Shown: positions 8,248 to 16,847, numbered from the stretch's first letter. The stretch is 64,000 bases of DNA from Pseudomonas jessenii (GCF_002236115.1 NZ_NIWT01000007.1:248001-312000); one strand, 5' to 3'. Numbers and translations: made by a program. The notes: generated from the sequence alone by a model not told the origin.

Positions 8248-8481
8248 ATAAAGTGCAGGTATGAAATGACCTGACTGTCTGGATGCAGATGCGCTTCGAT
8301 TGACCACGGGCGACTAAACCCGATCACTGATGAGCAGTGACGCGAATCAAGTTACCGAGGGGGTCCAAGGCGCACAAGCCGGCGGATTCTGGCGTACCTG
8401 TAGGCAATGACGCAAGGCGGTGTAGCTTTCATCAAGTAACACTGACAGCCGTTAAACAGGCTTCGTTTAACAACCCAAAAA

Positions 8482-8576
8482 CCTGTGGGAGCGAGCTTGC
8501 TCGCGATGGGGCCATACCACTCAACATCGATGTTGAATGCAAGACCGCCATCGCGAGCAAGCTCGCTCCCACAGGG
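8482..8576. repeat. REP inverted pair
   Basis: CCTGTGGGAGCGAGCTTGCT facing its reverse complement across about 45 bp. It lies in the 697-bp gap between the DUF6124 gene and the LLM gene. Confidence 0.9.
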
Positions 8577-8608
8577 GGGCATGTGATGATCAAGATTAGT
8601 GCAGGCAT

Positions 8609-8634
8609 AAAAAAACGGGCCTTGGGGACCCGTT
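8609..8634 (-). terminator. Rho-independent terminator of the LLM gene
   Basis: On the minus strand an AACGGG...CCCGTT stem is followed by a run of seven T. It lies about 180 nt after the LLM gene stop, between two REP pairs. Confidence 0.65.
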
Positions 8635-8679
8635 GGAAAGTTGGCCTGACGTCCGTGCCAGGCCTGAAATACGTTCAAC

Positions 8680-8781
8680 TGTAGGAGCGAACCTGCTCGC
8701 GATGGTCGCCAACGATAACGCTGCAAGCCTGGCACCCCGCGGCGTTCTCCGGTTTATCGCGAGCAGGCTCGCTCCTACAAG
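8680..8781. repeat. REP inverted pair (CTGTAGGAGCGA variant)
   Basis: CTGTAGGAGCGAACCTGCTC facing GAGCAGGCTCGCTCCTACA, just downstream of the LLM gene. Confidence 0.88.
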
Positions 8782-8815
8782 GGGTATGCGGTGTTCATGC
8801 CTTATGTGGCAGGAC

Positions 8816-9937
8816 TCAGCCCTTGCGGAAATGCGGAATCACCTTCTCGCCAATGTTCTTCAAGGTCTCCAGCTGCGCCCACTGCGGCACGGTGCCCATC
8901 TGACAGATGAACAGGATTTCGTCGGCGCCGGCATCGATCAGGCGCTGCACGTAGCCGATGCAATCCTCGACGGTGCCGTAAGCATGGTTCGGGTTCATCA
9001 TGGCCATGGTCGGGTCGGAGAAGTCGACACTGACTTCTTCAGAGGCGAAGCGCGACTTGATCACGCTCTGGCCATTGCCATCGACGAAGGTGTCGTCCTT
9101 CCACTTCTCCGGATCCGGACGCTCGCCACCGCCGTACCAGTAGCCCAACGACTCCATGAAGTAACGCTGGCCACGGATACCGATGCGGCGCGCTTCTGCG
9201 TTGTCGTCCAGCACGATGGCCGGGCACAGCGCGGCAATGTGACGGTTAGGGCGGAAGCCCACTTGCTTCTTTTCATCGCGGTTGTCGTAGGCCGTGTGAT
9301 ACACCTCAACCTTCTTGGCGATCTCTTCCGGGCCACCGAAGCCCAGCACCAGCGCGCCCATGCCACGACCGCCGGCATTTTTCAGCGACTCGGTGTTGGT
9401 GCACGCCAGGTACATCGGCGGGTGCGGGTCCTGATACGGCTTTGGATGGATCGGACGCTTGGGGATCTGCACGAAGTCGCCGTTGTGCTCGATCTCGTCC
9501 TGCACGAACATTTTCGGGATCAGGTACATCATCTCGTCGATCTGCGGCTGCAAGGTCGCCAGATCGTAGCCGAAGGTGCCGGCTTCCTGCTGGGTACCGC
9601 CCTTGCCCACGCCAAAGTGCACACGACCCTTGGACAGCAGGTCGAGGGTGGCGATGCGCTCGGCGACTTTTACCGGGTGGTTCATCGCCGGAGGCAGGCA
9701 GACCACGCCGTGGCCGATACCGATGCGCTCGGTTTTACCGGCCACGAAAGCCAGCATGGTTTCCGGCGCGGACATGTGCGAGTAGTTGCTCAGCGCCGTG
9801 TGTTCCACGCACCAGAAGGTGTCAAAACCCAGCTTGTCGGCCAGCACGGCCTGCTCGACGGTGTCTTCGAAAATCTTGCGGTCGCCTTCGCGGCTGGAGT
9901 CCACCGTCTGGGCTTCGTAAATCAGGGAAAATTTCAT
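8816..9937 (-). CDS. LLM-class (luciferase-like) flavin-dependent oxidoreductase
   Basis: 373 aa with the bacterial luciferase-like fold: FWCVEHTALSNYSHMSAPETML and IGIGHGVVCLPPAMNHPVKVAERIATLDLLSKGRVHFGVGKG. These enzymes use FMNH2 (or F420H2) to oxidise or reduce substrates. The gene has an AAGGA ribosome site and its own partly degenerate steroid operator (10026-10043), so it is probably part of the steroid regulon. No classical steroid step is assigned to it. A monooxygenase step on a side-chain or ring intermediate is possible. HsaB or another flavin reductase could supply reduced flavin. Confidence 0.85.
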   Translation of the reverse strand: MKFSLIYEAQTVDSSREGDRKIFEDTVEQAVLADKLGFDTFWCVEHTALSNYSHMSAPETMLAFVAGKTERIGIGHGVVCLPPAMNHPVKVAERIATLDLLSKGRVHFGVGKGGTQQEAGTFGYDLATLQPQIDEMMYLIPKMFVQDEIEHNGDFVQIPKRPIHPKPYQDPHPPMYLACTNTESLKNAGGRGMGALVLGFGGPEEIAKKVEVYHTAYDNRDEKKQVGFRPNRHIAALCPAIVLDDNAEARRIGIRGQRYFMESLGYWYGGGERPDPEKWKDDTFVDGNGQSVIKSRFASEEVSVDFSDPTMAMMNPNHAYGTVEDCIGYVQRLIDAGADEILFICQMGTVPQWAQLETLKNIGEKVIPHFRKG

Positions 9938-10025
9938 GGTTGATCCTTGTGCTTATTTGGATGCGCAGTCGGCGCCGTAGACCTTCGCCTTGCCGCCAAT
10001 GCTCGGGCATCGGCGGGGCGCTCGA

Positions 10026-10043
10026 ATCACGCAAACGGACTAG
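10026..10043 (-). promoter_or_regulatory. Steroid-regulon operator upstream of LLM gene (one half-site weak)
   Basis: Minus strand: CTAGTCC-GTTT-GCGTGAT. The distal half matches and the proximal half is degenerate. GAGCAT (9999-10004) follows exactly 21 nt downstream as a -10-like hexamer. Confidence 0.55.
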
Positions 10044-10075
10044 CCCGATTCATAGAAAAGAGCTGTACGCCAGCG

Positions 10076-11260
10076 TCAGAGGAAAAAGTCGCTGCTGTCC
10101 TGCCCCATGCTGACCCCGCCGAGGTTCCAGGCGTACTTGGCCGGGCTGTTGGCGACGTGGGCGCGACCGGTGTGAATATCACGGAACGCTCGGTTGATCG
10201 GATGGCTGCGGAAGATCGTCGAAGCACCGCTGTTGAACATCAGGTCACCAGCGGCCTTGGCGCACTTGTCGGCCACCAGCGCCGAGTCGTAACGCATCTT
10301 CACCCGCTCGGGCATGCTCAACGGCTCACCCTTCTGCGCGCGCTCCAGCATCAGGGCGAAGTTGCGATGCAGCACGGTCTTGCACTCATCGACGCAGACC
10401 ATGGCGTTGGCCAGCGCCGATTGCGCGGCCGGGTCCTGGACCATCTTGCGACCGTCATTGACCCCGACCCGGGCGCGGTTGTGCTCGACAAACTGATCCA
10501 CCGCGCCTTGCAGGGCACCGATGGCCGAGGACGAAACCGCACGCACGAAAATCTGCCCGAATGGCAGGCGGAACAACGGCGCGGTGTTGACCGCATTGCC
10601 CGGACTGTTCTGCATGAAACCGTCGAGGGCGCGATGGGTGCGGTACTCGGGAACGAAGGCGTTCTCCACCAGAATGTCGTGGGAGCCGGTAGCTTCCAGG
10701 CCCATGACGTTCCAGTTGTCGAGAATCTGGTAATCGCTGCGCGGCACCAGGAACGTCCGGTAATCCGGCGCCCCGCCCGCCTCTTCCGGCGGCACCAGCG
10801 CACCGAGGAACGCCCACTCGCAATGCTTGCTGCCGGAGGAAAAGCCCCAGCGACCGCTCAATTTGAAACCACCCTCGACCCGCTCGACCTTGCCCACCGG
10901 CATATAGGAAGAGGAGATCAGCACGCTGGAATCCCTGCCCCAGACATCCTGCGCGGCGCGGTCGTCGAACAGCGCCAGTTGCCAGTTGTGGATCGCCACC
11001 ACCCCCAGTACCCAGGCCGAGGACATGCAGCCTTCGGCAAGGGTCATCTGTACGTCGAAGAAATCCTTGGGCTCCAGCTCATAGCCTTCCCAACGGGACG
11101 GTTGCAGGATGCGAAAGAACCCGGCGTCCTGGAAATCCTTCAGGGTTTCTTCCGGCAACTGGCCTGCTTGCGCGGCATTCAGGGCACGTTCACGCAGGAT
11201 CGGCACCAACTCGCGGGCACGTTGGCTCAGACGCTGGCGAATCAGGTCTTGGTTGAGCAT
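10076..11260 (-). CDS. hsaA: 3-HSA hydroxylase, oxygenase component (flavin-dependent, acyl-CoA dehydrogenase fold)
   Basis: 394 aa from ATG 11260, with AAGGAG about 9 nt upstream. This is exactly the length of M. tuberculosis HsaA. It belongs to the group D flavin monooxygenases with an acyl-CoA dehydrogenase fold: GCMSSAWVLGVVAIHNWQLALF, SGRWGFSSGSKHCEW, and a C-terminal NRAFRDIHTGRAHVAN. It ortho-hydroxylates the aromatised A ring (3-HSA to 3,4-DHSA) using FMNH2 from the reductase HsaB, whose gene is divergent at 12.6 kb. Here hsaA and hsaB are separated by a 946-bp repeat element, so the pair is divided into two promoters. The product is cleaved by HsaC. Confidence 0.92.
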   Translation of the reverse strand: MLNQDLIRQRLSQRARELVPILRERALNAAQAGQLPEETLKDFQDAGFFRILQPSRWEGYELEPKDFFDVQMTLAEGCMSSAWVLGVVAIHNWQLALFDDRAAQDVWGRDSSVLISSSYMPVGKVERVEGGFKLSGRWGFSSGSKHCEWAFLGALVPPEEAGGAPDYRTFLVPRSDYQILDNWNVMGLEATGSHDILVENAFVPEYRTHRALDGFMQNSPGNAVNTAPLFRLPFGQIFVRAVSSSAIGALQGAVDQFVEHNRARVGVNDGRKMVQDPAAQSALANAMVCVDECKTVLHRNFALMLERAQKGEPLSMPERVKMRYDSALVADKCAKAAGDLMFNSGASTIFRSHPINRAFRDIHTGRAHVANSPAKYAWNLGGVSMGQDSSDFFL

Positions 11261-11364
11261 TTTTATTGTTCTCCTTTGTTCACCCCATCCGCCGGGGCGC
11301 GCGTGCAACGGGGCGGATGTAGCGCCCCTACACTGGCATTCAAACAATGCGCAACGCAGGGGAC

Positions 11365-11382
11365 ATCCCTCAAACGGACCAT
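11365..11382 (-). promoter_or_regulatory. Degenerate steroid-regulon operator upstream of hsaA
   Basis: Minus strand: ATGGTCC-GTTT-GAGGGAT, only partly matching the consensus. TTGAAT (11338-11343) follows at the standard 21-nt distance, the same hexamer as in front of hsaC. This is the weakest site of the set. Confidence 0.45.
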
Positions 11383-11444
11383 GTGGGATTGGGGAACTGG
11401 TCTTTGGCGGTGTATCTGGACGGGATGTGTTGCTTGGCAGGCTG

Positions 11445-11541
11445 CCATCGCGAGCAGGCTCGCTCTCACATTGGGTCTCCGGTTTAACTCGGGACCTATG
11501 GCCACTGAAGATCCCTGTGGGAGCGAGCTTGCTCGCGATGG
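11445..11541. repeat. REP inverted pair
   Basis: GCGAGCAGGCTCGCTCTCACA at about 11445-11470 and CTGTGGGAGCGAGCTTGCTC at 11514-11541, between the hsaA operator and the 946-bp element. Confidence 0.85.
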
Positions 11542-11572
11542 CTTTGTGTCAGGCGATAAGTGTTTTGTGGGT

Positions 11573-12518
11573 GTACATATCCGTTGCTGCGGTAACGGCC
11601 ACTCAGGGTTCCGCCCTTACGGCGGGTCACTTGGAAAAGCCCCAAGTAACCAAGGGCTCTTGCCCCTTTCGTTCGGTGCCTCGCTTAGGCTCGGCATGCC
11701 CTCGCTCCGGTCCTGCTCCGTGGGCCCGCCGCCATCGGCCATCCATGGCCGGGGGCGGCTAACCCGGCATCCATGCCGGGTTGCCCACTGCGCAGAACCT
11801 CCACTCGGCCTCACGAGGGGGCGTACACCGCAGCAGCGCCCGAGGCGGCCTACCGGCCGGCCTGTTTGCTGGATGCGTTCGTCTGTGGGGTACCTCGTCG
11901 GCTGGCAGGCCGCTATCGCGAGCAAGCTCGCTCCCACAGGTACTGAGTACTTCTGCAAAATTTCGGTCGGCTGGCAGGCCGCCATCGCGAGCAAGCTGGC
12001 TCCCACAGGTACTGAGTACTTCTGCAAAATTTCGGTCGGCTGGCAGGTCGCTATCGCGAGCAAGCTCGCTCCCACAGGTATCGAGTACATCTGCAAGATT
12101 TCGGTCGGCTGGCAGGCCGCCATCGCGAGCAAGCTCGCTCCCACAGAAGAGCAGAGCAAAAGCAGAGCATCCCGCACCACCGCGTCGCTTCTCACCACTC
12201 ATCAGGCCGAGCGTTAGCTCGCCTGCAGCTTTTGATCTTGATCCACCCGCCCCCTCGGCAGGCTGAGTGGAGGTGTTCATCCGGGGATTGGCGCGCAGCG
12301 CCGTTCGACGCAGTCGAACACATCGCATGTAGGTGCCAGCGAAGCCAACCGGAGGGCGATGCCCCCGGATGAATGCCGGAGCGAAGGAACCCCGAGCCTT
12401 GGCGAGGGGCCGTACGTTCGGGGCGAGACTTTTTGGTTCCTTTTGTGTCGTTTGACAAAAGGGACTCGCCGTAAGGGCGAAACCGCCAGCCGCCGTTACC
12501 GCAGAAACGGATATGTAC
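11573..12518. mobile_element. 946-bp non-coding element with long terminal inverted repeats
   Basis: The ends are 27-bp inverted repeats (11573-11599 and 12492-12518) with one mismatch, beginning GTACATATCCGTT and continuing CTGCGGTAACGGC. Further inward both arms also share CGCCCTTACGGCG, then GTC and CTT. There is no convincing gene inside: the long open frames overlap one another on both strands and contain translated REPs. It resembles the dispersed Pseudomonas repeats that surround REP arrays. It sits exactly between the hsaA and hsaB operators. Confidence 0.65.
11901..12147. repeat. Four direct 69-bp repeats, each with one REP
   Basis: Units start at 11901, 11970, 12039 and 12108 (GCTGGCAGG...), exactly 69 bp apart. 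Each has one REP in the same orientation followed by a spacer (GGTACTGAGTACTTCTGCAA). This is a head-to-tail arrangement, unlike the alternating pairs elsewhere in the window. Confidence 0.9.
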
Positions 12519-12560
12519 TCAATCAACCAAGAGCCTGGTCGGCCCAGAGGCCGCCAAGGC

Positions 12561-12578
12561 CTAGTCCCCTCGGACGAT
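12561..12578 (+). promoter_or_regulatory. Steroid-regulon operator upstream of hsaB operon
   Basis: CTAGTCC-CCTC-GGACGAT, a full consensus match. AAGAAT (12600-12605) follows exactly 21 nt downstream, and hsaB starts at 12643. Confidence 0.75.
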
Positions 12579-12642
12579 GCTCCAGACAAGAGCCAGAGCA
12601 AGAATCCATCGCACTCCCCAACCAACAAAAAGGCCCAGTGCG

Positions 12643-13158
12643 ATGAACGACGTCAATCTCAAAGCCGACATGCTCCAGGCCATGCGCCGCCTGGCCAAGT
12701 CAGTCACCATTATCAGCACCAGCAACGGCACCGAACGCTTCGCCATGGCCGCCACGGCCGTCGACTCGCTGAGCACCGAGCCACCATCGCTGCTGATCTG
12801 CGTCAACAAGACCGCCTCGCCCCACGCCGCACTGGCGACCGGCGCCGACTTCTGCGTCAACATCCTCGGCGTCGAACAACAAGACCTGGCCAACCTGTGC
12901 AGCGGCGCGATCAAGGGCGAGGCGCGCTTCGACCGCGGCAACTGGCTGACCAGCCCCGGCGGCATTCCTTACCTGGGTGACGCACAGTCGGCGATCCTCT
13001 GCCGCCAGGACGGCCACTTCAGCTACGGCACCCACACCGTTTTCATCGGGCGCATCCTGCAGATCCACACCACCGCCGAAATCACCCCGCTGGTCTACCT
13101 CGACGGCAGCTACACCACCACCGCCAAACCCGCACCCTCTCTCGCTGCTGCTGGCTGA
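12643..13158 (+). CDS. hsaB: 3-HSA hydroxylase, flavin reductase component
   Basis: 171 aa from ATG 12643. Flavin reductase (HpaC/ActVB-like) fold: LAKSVTIISTSNGTERFAMAATAVDSLSTEPPSLLICVNKTAS, FCVNILG, and SYGTHTVFIGRILQI near the C-terminus. It reduces FMN with NADH and delivers it to HsaA. It is the first gene of a plus-strand operon with a ketosteroid dehydrogenase-like flavoprotein, an HSD-type SDR and the KshB-like reductase. The ribosome site is weak. The full-consensus operator 12561-12578 is 65 nt ahead. Confidence 0.88.
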   Translation: MNDVNLKADMLQAMRRLAKSVTIISTSNGTERFAMAATAVDSLSTEPPSLLICVNKTASPHAALATGADFCVNILGVEQQDLANLCSGAIKGEARFDRGNWLTSPGGIPYLGDAQSAILCRQDGHFSYGTHTVFIGRILQIHTTAEITPLVYLDGSYTTTAKPAPSLAAAG

Positions 13159-13167
13159 GGCCCGAAC

Positions 13168-14847
13168 ATGGACAGCCTGAACGGGTTGACGGCGTTGCGA
13201 GTGAACAGCGCCGACCAGTTGCCATGGGATGACCGTTGCGACTTGCTGATCGTCGGGTTTGGCGGTGCCGGCGCCTGTGCCGCCATCGAAGCCAGCACTC
13301 GCGGCCTGTCAGTGCTCGCACTGGATCGCTTCGAAGGCGGCGGCGCCACGGCGCTCAGTGGTGGCGTGGTGTACGCCGGTGGTGGCACGCCGTATCAGCG
13401 TCAAGCCGGCTATGAAGACACCAGCGAAGCCATGTTCAATTACCTGCGTCAGGAAGTCGGCGAAGCCGTCAGCCACGAGACATTGCGCAATTTCTGCGAC
13501 GGCAGCCGCGAACAACTGGCCTGGCTGGAGCGACAGGGCGCGGCGTTCGAGGCCAGCGTGCCGCCGCATAAAACCTCGTACCCGAGTGACCAGTACTACC
13601 TCTATTACTCCGGCAACGAAGCCGTGCCGGCCTATGCCGCCAGCGCCAAACCGGCACCCCGTGGCCACCGCACCAAAGGTCCGGGCATGTCCGGCGCCAG
13701 CCTGTTCGCCCCGCTCAAGGCCAGCGCCTTGCGTCATGGTGCACGCCTGCGCAGCCAGTGCGAAGTGCGGCGATTGGTGCTCGACCTCGACGACAAGGTC
13801 ATCGGCGTCGAAGCCTGGCAGTTGCCTTCCGGCAGTCGCGCAGCCCGACAACATGCGCGGCTGTCGCGCTGGGCCGCCGCCATTCATATGTACGCTCCCG
13901 CATTGGCTGACCGCTTGCGCGCCCGTCAGCGTCGCATCGAGCAGACCAGCGCCATTCGGCAATTGATTCGCGCCGAACAGGCGGTGCTATTGAGCAGCGG
14001 CGGTTTTATCTTCAATCGCGACCTGGTGCGCCAACACGCGCCGCAGTACCTGGCCGGGTTGCCCCTGGGCGCCACCGGCTGCAATGGCAGCGGCATCGCC
14101 CTGGGCCAGAGCGCCGGTGGCAGCGTGGCGCGGATGGACAAGATCAGCGCGTGGCGTTTCATCAATCCGCCACTGGCCTGGGCCCGCGGGCTGATCGTCA
14201 ATGCCCGCGGACAGCGTTACGCCAACGAAGAAATCTACGGTGCGACCCTCGGCCACGCCATGGTCGAAGAACAAGACGGTCGCGCCATCCTGGTGCTCAA
14301 CCGTGAGCTGATGCGCGAAGCGTTGCGTCAGGTGGGCCCGGGCAAGGTGTGGAATTTCCAGCGCCTGCCGGTGCTGCTCAATCTGTTGTTCAACGCCAAA
14401 CGCAGTAGCAGCCTGGCCGGGTTGGCCAAACGCTGCAATCTGCCGCCGGAACTGCTGCGCCAGAGTGTCGAACGCTATTCCCGCGCGGCACGCGGTGAGG
14501 TCGCCGACGAGTTCGGCAAATCCGCCGCGATGCTTGCCAACCTCGACCAAGGCCCTTGGTACGCCCTCGACCTGTCCTTCGACAGCAAACTCTTCCCCTG
14601 CCCGGTCATCACCCTGGGCGGGCTGAAGGTCTGCGAGGACAGCGGTCGGGTTCTGGACCACGCCGGCCAGCCAATAAACGGTCTCTACAGCGCCGGCCGC
14701 AATGCGGTCGGGGTCGCTTCCAACCTGTATGTCTCCGGCCTGTCCCTGGCCGACTGCATTTACTCCGGTCGCCGGGCTGCCGCCCACGTGGCCGACCAAT
14801 TCGCACTTCAAACCGCACGATCAGGAGAACAACAATGCAACGTGTAG
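13168..14847 (+). CDS. 3-ketosteroid dehydrogenase-like FAD protein, probably Delta4-(5alpha) type
   Basis: 559 aa. The FAD dinucleotide fold begins near residue 26 (LLIVGFGGAGACAAIEA), followed by ATALSGGVVYAGGGTPYQ, and the C-terminal flavin segment is GLYSAGRNAVGVASNLYVSGLSLADCIYSGRRAA. That C-terminus is typical of 3-ketosteroid Delta4-(5alpha)-dehydrogenases (Kst4D/TesI type) and differs from true Delta1 enzymes such as the one at 20557-22299. It probably introduces the C4-C5 double bond in 5alpha-reduced steroids. It lies 9 bp after hsaB and overlaps the next SDR by 13 bp. A fumarate-reductase-like enzyme of other specificity is the alternative. Confidence 0.75.
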   Translation: MDSLNGLTALRVNSADQLPWDDRCDLLIVGFGGAGACAAIEASTRGLSVLALDRFEGGGATALSGGVVYAGGGTPYQRQAGYEDTSEAMFNYLRQEVGEAVSHETLRNFCDGSREQLAWLERQGAAFEASVPPHKTSYPSDQYYLYYSGNEAVPAYAASAKPAPRGHRTKGPGMSGASLFAPLKASALRHGARLRSQCEVRRLVLDLDDKVIGVEAWQLPSGSRAARQHARLSRWAAAIHMYAPALADRLRARQRRIEQTSAIRQLIRAEQAVLLSSGGFIFNRDLVRQHAPQYLAGLPLGATGCNGSGIALGQSAGGSVARMDKISAWRFINPPLAWARGLIVNARGQRYANEEIYGATLGHAMVEEQDGRAILVLNRELMREALRQVGPGKVWNFQRLPVLLNLLFNAKRSSSLAGLAKRCNLPPELLRQSVERYSRAARGEVADEFGKSAAMLANLDQGPWYALDLSFDSKLFPCPVITLGGLKVCEDSGRVLDHAGQPINGLYSAGRNAVGVASNLYVSGLSLADCIYSGRRAAAHVADQFALQTARSGEQQCNV

Positions 14848-15590
14848 AAGGCAAAGTCTGCATCATCACCGGCGCCGCCAGCGGCATCGGTCGCGAAGAC
14901 GCCCTGCTGCTGGCCCGCGAAGGCGCCAAAGTAGTACTGACCGACCTCAACGAAGAGGCCGGTCGCCAGGTGGCTGCAGAAATCGGCGCCAACGCGCTGT
15001 TCATCCGCCACGACATCGCCAGCGAAAGCGATTGGCAACAGGTGATCAAGACCACCGTCGAACACTTCGGCCGTCTCGACGTACTGGTCAACAACGCCGC
15101 GATCCTGGCCCTGGGCAGCATTGAAGACACCACGCTGGAGCTGTGGCAGAAGGTGCAGAAGATCAACGGCGAAGGCTACTTCCTCGGCTGCAAGTACGCG
15201 ATCCAGGCGATGAAGGAAACCGGCGGCGGGTCGATCATCAACATGTCGTCGGTGGCCGCGTTGGGCGCGATGCCGATGTTCTGCGCTTATTCGGCGTCCA
15301 AAGGCGCGGTGGCGGCGATGACCCGTTCGATTGCCCTGCACTGCAAACAGCAGGGTTACCGCATCCGCTGCAACAGCGTGCACCCCGATGGCGTGAACAC
15401 GCCGATGACCCAGGCCCTGGCCGGTGGTCAGCCGATCCCGCAGGAAGCGCTGGACCAGGACCCGATGAACCGCATGGCCGCGCCACGGGACATTGCCAAC
15501 GTGGTGCTGTTCCTGGCCACCGACGAGTCGCGATTCGTCAACGGTGCCGAGATTCGCGTCGACAACGCCCAACTGATCAGCAGTCTCTGA
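14835..15590 (+). CDS. Short-chain dehydrogenase, 3beta/17beta-hydroxysteroid dehydrogenase-like
   Basis: 251 aa from ATG 14835 (AGGAG about 7 nt upstream); the open frame before it overlaps the previous gene. Classical SDR motifs: TGAASGIG (cofactor), NNAA, the catalytic Ser in SSVAALG and YSASK. The segments GCKYAIQAMKETGGGSIINMSS and NSVHPDGVNTPM strongly resemble the NAD-dependent 3beta/17beta-hydroxysteroid dehydrogenase of Comamonas testosteroni. It likely oxidises a ring hydroxyl before KstD and KshAB act. Position specificity is inferred from the family. Confidence 0.8.
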   Translation: MQRVEGKVCIITGAASGIGREDALLLAREGAKVVLTDLNEEAGRQVAAEIGANALFIRHDIASESDWQQVIKTTVEHFGRLDVLVNNAAILALGSIEDTTLELWQKVQKINGEGYFLGCKYAIQAMKETGGGSIINMSSVAALGAMPMFCAYSASKGAVAAMTRSIALHCKQQGYRIRCNSVHPDGVNTPMTQALAGGQPIPQEALDQDPMNRMAAPRDIANVVLFLATDESRFVNGAEIRVDNAQLISSL

Positions 15591-15603
15591 GGTCGAGGTG
15601 AAC

Positions 15604-16686
15604 ATGGGCACGCGACAACAGAACCTGACCCCGGCCGAGCACACGACGGCAAGCGTCTCATTGCAAGTGTGCGCGGTGATAGACGAGACCCTGGATGCGC
15701 GCTCGCTGGTGCTGGACGTACCGCCAGCCCTGCGTGAGCGCTTTCGCTACAAACCGGGCCAGTTCCTGAGTTTTCGCGTGCCCTTGGCCGGCAAACTGTT
15801 GACCCGCTGCTACTCCATGGCCAGCTCGCCCCTCGCGGACGCGCTGCCCAAGGTCACGGTGAAACGGGTCGACGGTGGTCGGGTGTCGAACTGGATGAAC
15901 GAAGTGCAGGTCGGCGACTGGCTGGAAGTGCTGCCACCGGCCGGGCATTTCTGCCTGGACCCGCAGGCGGACACCGAAAAGCCCCTGGTCTTGTTCGGGG
16001 GCGGCTCGGGCATCACCCCGGTGTTCTCCATTCTCAAATCGGTGCTGCACAGCAGTCGGCGACCGATCAAGTTGATCTACGCCAACCGCGATGAGGCGTC
16101 GGTGATTTTCAAGGACGAGCTGTGCCAGTTGATCAAGGCGCATCCTGATCAACTGCACGTGGTGCACGTCCTCGATTCGGTGCAGGGTTTTTTGACGGAC
16201 CATCAGGTCCGTCATCTGCTGCGCGGATCAGCCGGCGGCGACTACTTCATCTGTGGGCCGGGACCGTTCATGGACACCGTGGAGCGCACGCTGCTGGCAG
16301 TGGGCGAAGCGGCCGAGCGGATCCATGTCGAACGCTTCGTCTCGCCGCCGGACCCCGATGAACTGCTGGCCGAAGAGGCCGTGGCACGAGCGGCGGCCAT
16401 GGATTCACAATGCGAAGCGCTGATCGTCGAGCTCGATGGTCAGCAACACGAAATTGCCTGCAAACCCGGCGACACCCTGCTGCAAAGTTGCAAGGCCGCC
16501 GGTCTGGACGTGCCGTCGTCCTGTGAAGAAGGTTTTTGCGGGGCCTGCATGTGCGTGGTCAGAGAAGGTGAAGTCCAGTTGGCGCGCAACGACGTCTTGA
16601 CCCCGAAGGAACTCGCCGACGGCTGGACACTGGCCTGCCAGAGCCGACCGACCGGTGCCCGGGTACGCCTTAAATTCCCCGACTGA
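15604..16686 (+). CDS. kshB: 3-ketosteroid 9alpha-hydroxylase reductase (ferredoxin reductase with C-terminal 2Fe-2S)
   Basis: 360 aa from ATG 15604; an in-frame GTG at 15598 is less likely. FAD-binding RCYSMAS is at 68-74, the NAD-binding segment FGGGSGITP at 131-139, and a plant-type 2Fe-2S cluster has Cys307, Cys312, Cys315 and Cys345. This order (reductase, then C-terminal ferredoxin) is that of KshB. It passes electrons from NADH to the Rieske oxygenase KshA, encoded 15 kb away at 31149-32192. It is the last gene of the hsaB operon. A REP pair follows. Service to another oxygenase cannot be excluded. Confidence 0.82.
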   Translation: MGTRQQNLTPAEHTTASVSLQVCAVIDETLDARSLVLDVPPALRERFRYKPGQFLSFRVPLAGKLLTRCYSMASSPLADALPKVTVKRVDGGRVSNWMNEVQVGDWLEVLPPAGHFCLDPQADTEKPLVLFGGGSGITPVFSILKSVLHSSRRPIKLIYANRDEASVIFKDELCQLIKAHPDQLHVVHVLDSVQGFLTDHQVRHLLRGSAGGDYFICGPGPFMDTVERTLLAVGEAAERIHVERFVSPPDPDELLAEEAVARAAAMDSQCEALIVELDGQQHEIACKPGDTLLQSCKAAGLDVPSSCEEGFCGACMCVVREGEVQLARNDVLTPKELADGWTLACQSRPTGARVRLKFPD

Positions 16687-16699
16687 GACCCTCCCCCCC

Positions 16700-16801
16700 T
16701 GTAGGAGCGAGCATGCTCGCGATGGTCGTCAACGATAAAGCAGGGTATCTGAATACCCGCGTTGTCAGGGCATTTTTCGCGAGCATGCTCGCTCCTACAG
16801 G
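16700..16801. repeat. REP inverted pair
   Basis: CTGTAGGAGCGAGCATGCTC facing GAGCATGCTCGCTCCTACAG, immediately after the kshB-like gene. Confidence 0.9.
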
Positions 16802-16829
16802 AAGGCATGATCAAAGGCGCTCTGTCGCC

Positions 16830-16847
16830 TTAGTCCCAATGGACGAT
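16830..16847 (+). promoter_or_regulatory. Steroid-regulon operator upstream of the 16.9-kb SDR
   Basis: TTAGTCC-CAAT-GGACGAT. TAGACT (16869-16874) follows exactly 21 nt downstream; the gene starts at 16915. Confidence 0.75.

Noticed and set aside
9947..12217. Plus-strand open frame of 756 aa
   Set aside because: Runs antisense through hsaA and then into REP repeats; the C-terminal repeats (KLAPTGTEYFCKISVGWQ) are translated REP and spacer.
11759..12628. Minus-strand open frame of 289 aa
   Set aside because: Contains translated REPs (CGSELARDG) and lies in the 946-bp non-coding element; an overlapping open frame exists on the other strand.
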